19,526 nt of DNA from an uncultured Eubacteriales bacterium (GTDB lineage Bacteria; Bacillota; Clostridia; Oscillospirales; Acutalibacteraceae), in assembly GCA_934445015.1 (NCBI GenBank), contig CAKSDJ010000028.1, positions 1 to 19,526 on the forward strand, in the 5' to 3' direction. Below the pieces are notes generated by a model. That model did not search any database. It saw nothing but the letters and a program-made list of their open reading frames with translations, and was not told the origin of the DNA. Each line of letters begins with the position of its first letter. Position 1 is the first letter of the stretch. Both the position numbers and the translations under genes were made by a program. Below are positions 14,909 to 19,526 of this stretch, in pieces.

Positions 14909-14943
14909 ACAGGTCGGGTGATTTTAAAAGTCACCTGACCTGT
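14909..14943. terminator. Terminator between converging genes, strongest for the minus strand
   Basis: A 13-base stem, ACAGGTCGGGTGA (14909-14921) and TCACCTGACCTGT (14931-14943), has one G.U pair. On the minus strand a run of six T follows (TTTTTTATATA), ideal for the DUF624 gene. It may also stop gpr-spoIIP transcripts on the plus strand. Confidence 0.85.
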
Positions 14944-14963
14944 CAGCTTTCATTATTAAACTG

Positions 14964-15785
14964 TTATTCCCAGCTCATATCGTCGTATTCATCGCCGCCC
15001 GGTACGTCAATTCCTAAATTACGGCGTTTTTCAATATCATCATCGGGGTGCTCCTCATAATACGGATCTATTATGTGTTTCTTTATACTGTCAAACGTAA
15101 AGAACTGTATAAGCAAAAACTTAAAAGACGGAACAGTGATAATAAAAATCAGTATTTCCAATATCCATACACGCAGATCCGGAAAAACAAGTGCTATAAG
15201 TCCGTACAACAAATATACGGCCGTTATAAGTATCAGGCAGAGCAGATTTTTCCAAAACTTAATAAACACAAACTTAAAACTGTTTTTGTAAAGTGCTTTT
15301 AAGTTGAAATTAAAGGTAATCATAAGGGTATAAATGTAAAAATTCATTATTGCGAATATCATCGCCATGGACAAACTTATGCCAAAACCTATAAGACTGA
15401 ATACACCCTTTGTTTCGGGGTGCATATATGAATTGTAGTAAACGTATACCGCAAACCCTATAATGGCTGTTATTATCGTGTTTATAATGCCCACAGCCAC
15501 TGCCTGTTTAATATTTTTGCGTATTGTTTCAAAAAAGTCGCTCAACCCGAAAGAGTGTTTGTCGCGCGCAATGTTTCTTGTAATGTTGGTAATACCCGCA
15601 TTTGACATACCGCGTGTGATAACAGGCAGACTTATAAGCGAGTACACAACATTGATTGTAATAAACTTCCAAAAATTGCGGAAAAAAGTTCCGAAAAACA
15701 CGAAAAACGCTTTCTTTTTAGGTGCGTCTTTTCTTATACCTGGGCCCTCTTTTGAATAATCAAAAAAACCGAATAATTTTGCCAT
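14964..15785 (-). CDS. DUF624 (YesL-like) membrane protein
   Basis: Integral membrane protein of 273 residues with about five hydrophobic segments. The N-terminus reads FGFFDYSKEGPGI, and a first membrane segment includes FWKFITINVVYSLISLPVITRG, typical of DUF624/YesL. The C-terminus is long and hydrophilic, ending in the acidic stretch GGDEYDDMSWE. In Bacillus, YesL sits among sugar-uptake and rhamnogalacturonan genes, but no such neighbours occur here, so the function is open. ATG 15785 comes one base after the stop of the preceding membrane-protein gene, and its own ribosome binding site is weak, so translation is probably coupled. Related Oscillospiraceae-type proteins share the FDYSKEGPG start, as far as I recall. 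Confidence 0.82.
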   Translation of the reverse strand: MAKLFGFFDYSKEGPGIRKDAPKKKAFFVFFGTFFRNFWKFITINVVYSLISLPVITRGMSNAGITNITRNIARDKHSFGLSDFFETIRKNIKQAVAVGIINTIITAIIGFAVYVYYNSYMHPETKGVFSLIGFGISLSMAMIFAIMNFYIYTLMITFNFNLKALYKNSFKFVFIKFWKNLLCLILITAVYLLYGLIALVFPDLRVWILEILIFIITVPSFKFLLIQFFTFDSIKKHIIDPYYEEHPDDDIEKRRNLGIDVPGGDEYDDMSWE

Positions 15786-15786
15786 C

Positions 15787-16515
15787 TTACTTTTCTGCTT
15801 TCTTATATATTATTTTTTCAAAAACATTTATTTCTTTAAAGCCCAGCATGTACGCAACGCCTGCAATCAACGGAATTATAAATTGCAAAGCGAACAACAG
15901 TATCATTTGCCACACGCCGAGTTTTGATAAAGTATCCGCACTGCCGCTTATCCATATTATAATCGAATAATAATGACTGTTTAAAAACGCATACCAAACC
16001 GTGCGAAACTGCGGAGCAACACCGAGTGCAAGCACAAAAATAACGGCATATAACGCAAAAAACGGTATGTTGGCTGTAAGCCCGATCTTAAAGCCTTTTA
16101 ATTTATCCTTTTTTATATGACCTATGCGCACAAGGTTTGAATCTTTAAATCCCTGTTTATAAACCGAACTGCTCGCAAACGAAAAAACAATTATAAGCGA
16201 TAAAACCTGCGTTGTTACAAGAAAAACCGTTTTTTTGGATCCTGAAAGCGTCGAGCGGTTTTTATGCTCTATTATTTTATATCCCTGTTTTTCATACTCG
16301 GCCTTTTGGGTGTCGTCGCCGTCAGCATAATTGTGAGTATAAAGCAACTTTACTTCTTCATCCTGATTGGTATAACCGTAAGCGTCATAACCGGTATACT
16401 GTGTAAGAAGGGCGGTGCATATTACATTTATTGATATACACAAAAAAAAGCTAAGCACAGCCGCCACAATAATACTGCCCGACAGTTTCAAACCGCTTTT
16501 AAACGTATTTTCCAT
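15787..16515 (-). CDS. Multi-pass membrane protein, function unknown, paired with the DUF624 gene
   Basis: Not recognised as a named family. From the chosen start it has 242 residues, with hydrophobic segments near 12-38, 96-118, 144-166, 172-190 and 201-225. A soluble loop (about 40-95), rich in Tyr, Asp and Lys, lies between the first and second. I chose ATG 16515 because GAGGT lies 6-7 bases upstream; the ATGs at 16533 and 16527 lack this, and the promoter at 16536-16564 leaves almost no leader for them. It is followed by the DUF624 gene after one base, so the two proteins are probably made together and may act in one complex. Confidence 0.8.
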   Translation of the reverse strand: MENTFKSGLKLSGSIIVAAVLSFFLCISINVICTALLTQYTGYDAYGYTNQDEEVKLLYTHNYADGDDTQKAEYEKQGYKIIEHKNRSTLSGSKKTVFLVTTQVLSLIIVFSFASSSVYKQGFKDSNLVRIGHIKKDKLKGFKIGLTANIPFFALYAVIFVLALGVAPQFRTVWYAFLNSHYYSIIIWISGSADTLSKLGVWQMILLFALQFIIPLIAGVAYMLGFKEINVFEKIIYKKAEK

Positions 16516-16535
16516 ATTAAACCTCATATTCAAAT

Positions 16536-16564
16536 AATATACTTTATATATTACAACAAATCAA
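16536..16564 (-). promoter_or_regulatory. Promoter of the two-gene membrane-protein operon
   Basis: On the minus strand, TTGATT (16564-16559), a 17-bp spacer and TATATT (16541-16536), placed right after the terminator at 16567-16604. Confidence 0.55.
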
Positions 16565-16566
16565 AT

Positions 16567-16604
16567 AAAAAAGCAAGCGACAACTGATTGCCGCCTGCTT
16601 TTTT
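16567..16604 (-). terminator. Terminator of the small hypothetical gene
   Basis: AAAAAAGCA (16567-16575) pairs with TGCTTTTTT (16596-16604); the stem continues inside with GCG/CGC around mismatches. The T-run on the minus strand suits the gene ending at 16615. Confidence 0.75.
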
Positions 16605-16614
16605 AACAATATAT

Positions 16615-16893
16615 TCACAGTATAATCGAAATTGCTACTCCGACACAAATAATTAAAACCGCAGCAGCGGCGCAAATTGCGACCCTGCGCTTATTTAATC
16701 TGCGCTTTCTTAAAGAAGTATATCCCCTGCCCGCCCTTTCATCAAGCCCTAATGTAAAATTTTTAATTGCGCGGTTTAAATTTTTTGCGCTTAAATTACC
16801 GCAAGACGGACTCACATAAAAAACTATTCTTTCAAACACTTTACTGCCCGTGTTGTTAACCTCTATAACGGTTTTATTTACGCCCTTTACCAT
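16615..16893 (-). CDS. Small protein with C-terminal membrane anchor, function unknown
   Basis: 92 residues from ATG 16893, which follows AAGAGGTGA by 8-9 bases; the upstream in-frame ATG at 16944 has no such site and would add 17 residues. The N-terminal part, beginning VKGVNKTVIEVNNTGSKVFERIVFYV, looks like a small beta domain. A basic stretch (SLRKRRLNKRRVA) comes just before one C-terminal hydrophobic segment (about 70-91). This suggests a tail-anchored protein with its domain in the cytoplasm. I recall similar short conserved proteins starting VKxVNKTVIEV in Clostridia, but they have no known role. Its own terminator lies just downstream. Confidence 0.75.
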   Translation of the reverse strand: MVKGVNKTVIEVNNTGSKVFERIVFYVSPSCGNLSAKNLNRAIKNFTLGLDERAGRGYTSLRKRRLNKRRVAICAAAAVLIICVGVAISIIL

Positions 16894-17071
16894 ACGGCTT
16901 TTCACCTCTTGAATTTTCTTAAAAATATTTTTGTCAACTATCAATAATTATATTCAAGTTAACATAAAAAAGTGGAAAACTCGGTGGAAAAGTTTAAAAA
17001 CAGCCGTCTCAACGCTAAAAACTTATTAACAGCAGGTTACATTAAGCGATTATTTTGTTGCATTATGTAAA

Positions 17072-17752
17072 TTAAAGTTTTCCTTCAAGAAGTGCTACCG
17101 CGCGCTCTACGGCGTCTGCCGAATTGCCCCAATCGCCGTTTTTAGCGTTTCGGTAATCGTACATCGAGCAATATTTATTAAGGTCGTCACCCAAAGATCT
17201 TACATATTCTGCAGTTATGCGTGTCAGATTTTCTTTAAAATCACTGTAATATTTAGACATAGATTTTTTATCTGCACCTCTTGCCAGATATTCAAAATGG
17301 TGCAGACAAAACTGCGGCTGTGCATTAAACATACGGCGAAAATCGCTTTCTTTTTCATAGCAGCGGTAAATTGTTTCTGTCATTCGCTCAATACCCCAAT
17401 TAACCTTATCGCAAATAAAACAGCTGTCAATTACCTGTTTTGATTTGCTTGTCTTTTTATCAATTGAGTTGAACAGTTTTTTATCAAATATTTCAGACGA
17501 TATTTCTTTAATATGCGTTTCAAGCATCAGTGCCAGTTGCAGTCTGCCACGGTGTGTTAACATTTTGTCGTAATGTTCGGGGCAAAAACCGGTTTTATTG
17601 GTTTGTATACGAACATCGGGCTCCATCATAGCATCACCCAATATATACGTAATCAAGTGTTCTTCAACCGTCTTTCGCATACGGCAAATCGGGCAGCCGT
17701 TCTGCTCCTCAAAGACCTCTGACACGGGTATAGTGCAAATATCATCGCGCAT
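17072..17752 (-). CDS. DUF6062-type protein with duplicated Cys/His metal-site pattern
   Basis: Soluble protein of 226 residues, function unknown. Two similar halves can be seen. C20-x2-C23 (CPIC) is followed 34 residues later by C57-P-E-H60. C111-x2-C114 (CFIC) is followed 35 residues later by C149-L-H-H152. Each set could bind one metal ion (zinc is most likely, iron possible). The C-terminal block DYRNAKNGDWGNSADAVERA is typical of the family as I recall it. The gene is divergent from the 8-oxoguanine glycosylase gene. ATG 17752 follows AGAGGTG. Nothing in the sequence tells whether it binds nucleic acid or works as a redox or zinc sensor. Confidence 0.85.
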   Translation of the reverse strand: MRDDICTIPVSEVFEEQNGCPICRMRKTVEEHLITYILGDAMMEPDVRIQTNKTGFCPEHYDKMLTHRGRLQLALMLETHIKEISSEIFDKKLFNSIDKKTSKSKQVIDSCFICDKVNWGIERMTETIYRCYEKESDFRRMFNAQPQFCLHHFEYLARGADKKSMSKYYSDFKENLTRITAEYVRSLGDDLNKYCSMYDYRNAKNGDWGNSADAVERAVALLEGKL

Positions 17753-17758
17753 TTAAAA

Positions 17759-17823
17759 CACCTCTGTTAAAATCTTATACCTTGCATTATATCACAAAAG
17801 CAGTATAATTGTAAACAGAGGTG
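17759..17823. promoter_or_regulatory. Interleaved divergent promoters of the DUF6062 gene and ogg
   Basis: Plus strand: TTGCAT (17782-17787), 16 bp, TATAAT (17804-17809). Minus strand: TTTACA (17815-17810), 18 bp, TATAAT (17791-17786). The -35 box of ogg overlaps the -10 box of the other promoter, so one polymerase would exclude the other. A 10-bp inverted repeat CACCTCTGTT (17759-17768) / AACAGAGGTG (17814-17823) flanks both; each arm contains the ribosome binding site of its gene. Confidence 0.7.
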
Positions 17824-17828
17824 CAAAT

Positions 17829-18656
17829 ATGAACTATATAAAATTTGACAGAGATAAAATTTATTTAAAAAATGCCGCAAATTTTAACCTTGCGCAAACT
17901 CTTGACTGCGGTCAGGCATTCAGATGGCGACAAAATGAAAACGGCGTCTGGAGCGGCATTGTTGCCGACAAATGTATTGAACTTTATGAGGATAACGGAG
18001 ATATTATTATAACCGGTTCAACCGAAAACGATTTTAAATCGCTGTGGAAAAACTATTTTGACCTTGACCGCGATTATGAAAACATTATAAGAGCCGTGAG
18101 CGCAGATAAAAAGGTAAAAGCTGCTGCAGAATTCAGCAGCGGTATAAGAATACTTAATCAAGACCCGTGGGAAGCGCTATGCTCCTTTATCATATCGCAA
18201 AACAATAATATTCCGCGTATAAAAGGCATAATCGAAAGGCTTTGCGAAAACTTCGGTCAAAAGATTGCCGACAGATATACTTTTCCCTCGGCAGAAGTGC
18301 TTGCACCGCTTTCTCCTGATGATCTGGCGCCTATACGTTCGGGATTCAGGGCAAAGTATATAATAGATGCGGCAACGAAGGTCGCTTCCGGTGAAATTTT
18401 ACTTGAAAATTTAAAAACAACCGATTTTAATACCGCTCGCGAAAAACTTATGACAATAAAGGGCGTAGGTCCAAAAGTTGCGGACTGTGTTTTGCTTTTC
18501 GGTCTCGGTCATATTGAAGCGTTTCCGCAAGATGTTTGGATAAAACGTGCTATGGCGCAAATGTTTGAGGGTGAACTGCCGCAATGCGCTGTCCCCTATG
18601 CCGGAATTGTTCAACAATATATTTTTTACTACATAAGAAACAACCGGCAATTATAA
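17829..18656 (+). CDS. ogg: OGG1-type 8-oxoguanine DNA glycosylase/AP lyase
   Basis: Removes oxidised guanine (8-oxoG) from DNA and nicks the resulting abasic site. It has 275 residues. An N-terminal TBP-like domain contains LDCGQAFRW (26-33). The helical part contains DPWEALCSFIISQNNNIPRI near 112-131, the OGG1/AlkA segment with the SQNNN loop. The helix-hairpin-helix motif MTIKGVGPKVADCVLLFGL at 208-226 carries the catalytic Lys216; the helper Asp is at 235 (FPQDVWIKRA). The layout is that of bacterial OGG1, not MutY or Nth: no C-terminal iron-sulfur cysteines. ATG 17829 follows AGAGGTG by five bases. A terminator follows directly. Confidence 0.93.
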   Translation: MNYIKFDRDKIYLKNAANFNLAQTLDCGQAFRWRQNENGVWSGIVADKCIELYEDNGDIIITGSTENDFKSLWKNYFDLDRDYENIIRAVSADKKVKAAAEFSSGIRILNQDPWEALCSFIISQNNNIPRIKGIIERLCENFGQKIADRYTFPSAEVLAPLSPDDLAPIRSGFRAKYIIDAATKVASGEILLENLKTTDFNTAREKLMTIKGVGPKVADCVLLFGLGHIEAFPQDVWIKRAMAQMFEGELPQCAVPYAGIVQQYIFYYIRNNRQL

Positions 18657-18657
18657 A

Positions 18658-18688
18658 AAAATCGTCTGCTTTTTAAGCAGACGATTTT
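18658..18688. terminator. Bidirectional terminator between ogg and rny
   Basis: 14-bp perfect stem AAAATCGTCTGCTT (18658-18671) and its complement (18675-18688) with loop TTT. On the minus strand a T-run follows directly, and on the plus strand the stem itself ends in TTTT, so it serves both converging genes. Confidence 0.9.
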
Positions 18689-18703
18689 AAATTATACAGC
18701 ATA

Positions 18704-19526
18704 TTATTTTGCATAGTCAACCGCGCGGCTTTCGCGTATAATGTTAACCTTTACCTGACCCGGATATTCGAGTTCATCTTCAATCTTTTTGACAATATCG
18801 TGTGCCATAATTACCATTTGGTCATCACTTACGGCATCGGGTTTGACAATTATACGTACTTCGCGGCCTGCCTGAATAGCATAAGAATCTTCAACACCGT
18901 TAAAGGAATTGGCGATTTCCTCCAATTTTTCGAGTCGTTTAATATAATTCTCAATGTTTTCTCTGCGCGCTCCGGGTCTTGCCGCCGATATGGCGTCTGC
19001 CGCCTGAACTATGCACGCAATAACGGTTTTTGCCTCAACATCGCCGTGATGTGCATGAATTGCGTTAACAACAATATCGTTTTCACGGTATTTTTTCGCA
19101 ACCTCAACACCGAGCTGAATGTGTGAACCTTCCTGCTCGTGGTCAATAGCCTTGCCTATATCGTGTAACAGACCGGCACGCTTTGCAAGCGATACGTCCG
19201 CACCGAGTTCGGCGGCAATAAGACCCGAAAGATAACAAACTTCAAGCGAATGATTAAGAACATTCTGACCGTAACTTGTACGGAAATGCAGTCTGCCGAG
19301 CAACTTAACAAGTTCGGGGTGTATATTATGAACGCCCGAATCTATAACCGCACGCTCGCCCTGCTGTTTGATTATTGCGTCAACTTCGGCTGTTGCCTTT
19401 GCAACAGTTTCTTCAATTCTTGCGGGATGTATACGGCCGTCAACAATAAGTTTTTCAAGCGTAACCCTTGCTATTTCACGGCGGATAGGTTCAAAACTTG
19501 AAACGGTTATCGCCTCGGGTGTATCG
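18704..19526 (-). CDS. rny: Ribonuclease Y, C-terminal 273 residues, cut by window edge
   Basis: Membrane-anchored endoribonuclease that starts mRNA decay in many Firmicutes. The frame is open from the window end (first full codon at 19525) to the stop at 18704. The visible part begins DTPEAITVSSFEPIRREIAR, the end of the KH domain, then LEKLIVDGRIHPARIEE. The HD domain follows, with FRTSYGQNVLNHSLEV and GLLHDIGKAIDHE (His-Asp pair at about 122-123 of the visible part), IHAHHGDVEAKTV and ADAISAARPGARRENIENYI. The normal C-terminus VKVNIIRESRAVDYAK is intact. The N-terminal membrane segment and coiled coil are outside the window. Confidence 0.97.
   Translation of the reverse strand, partial: DTPEAITVSSFEPIRREIARVTLEKLIVDGRIHPARIEETVAKATAEVDAIIKQQGERAVIDSGVHNIHPELVKLLGRLHFRTSYGQNVLNHSLEVCYLSGLIAAELGADVSLAKRAGLLHDIGKAIDHEQEGSHIQLGVEVAKKYRENDIVVNAIHAHHGDVEAKTVIACIVQAADAISAARPGARRENIENYIKRLEKLEEIANSFNGVEDSYAIQAGREVRIIVKPDAVSDDQMVIMAHDIVKKIEDELEYPGQVKVNIIRESRAVDYAK

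Noticed and set aside
1..19526. CRISPR array, toxin-antitoxin pair, phage or defence island
   Set aside because: No regularly spaced repeats and no such protein families were seen in any frame.

Overview
The window looks like a chromosomal segment of a spore-forming, low-to-moderate-GC member of the Clostridia. Three things suggest this: the gpr-spoIIP sporulation pair, the IspH-S1 fusion protein, and families seen mainly in Clostridia (DUF6062, and DUF624 with a 'FDYSKEGPG' start). The exact taxon cannot be named from sequence alone; an Oscillospiraceae/Ruminococcaceae-like gut bacterium is an inference. Most of the window is ordinary housekeeping DNA, with one small accessory insertion at about 9.78-10.48 kb.

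Left part (1-8403, all on the minus strand). In transcription order there are three units. (a) An FAD flavoprotein (BaiN/YhiN type), cytidylate kinase (cmk) and an IspH-ribosomal-S1 fusion form a tight operon that ends in a hairpin terminator near 4345-4373. (b) An iron-type alcohol dehydrogenase stands alone and ends in a terminator near 3069-3094. (c) recJ has its own promoter and overlaps a Rel (p)ppGpp synthetase/hydrolase by 8 bp; Rel runs off the left edge.

Middle (8404-11391). galE lies on the plus strand with a clear sigma-A promoter. It is followed by a 15-bp inverted repeat and tRNA-Arg(CCG). Directly behind the tRNA sits an IS200-like element. Its Y1 transposase gene is broken by a one-base frameshift, but the element keeps terminal hairpins and a leader hairpin that would mask the transposase ribosome binding site. 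Next comes an iron-sulfur flavoprotein-like reductase on the minus strand, divergent from a CLC-family antiporter gene. Sigma-A-like promoters are visible for both.

Right part (11392-19526). A CLC transporter with CLC-F-like motifs is followed by a terminator. Then come gpr (germination protease), spoIIP (peptidoglycan hydrolase of engulfment) and a 63-codon membrane-peptide gene. On the minus strand follow two membrane proteins (one DUF624), a small tail-anchored hypothetical protein, and a DUF6062 protein with a duplicated Cys/His metal-site pattern. The DUF6062 gene is divergent from an OGG1-type 8-oxoguanine glycosylase, and their promoters interleave. The window ends inside rny (RNase Y).

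I found no CRISPR array, phage, toxin-antitoxin or recognisable defence system. The items most worth checking are the IS200 remnant and its RNA structures, the interleaved promoters between the DUF6062 gene and ogg, the duplicated metal site in the DUF6062 protein, the hairpin around the spoIIP start, and the small protein after spoIIP.
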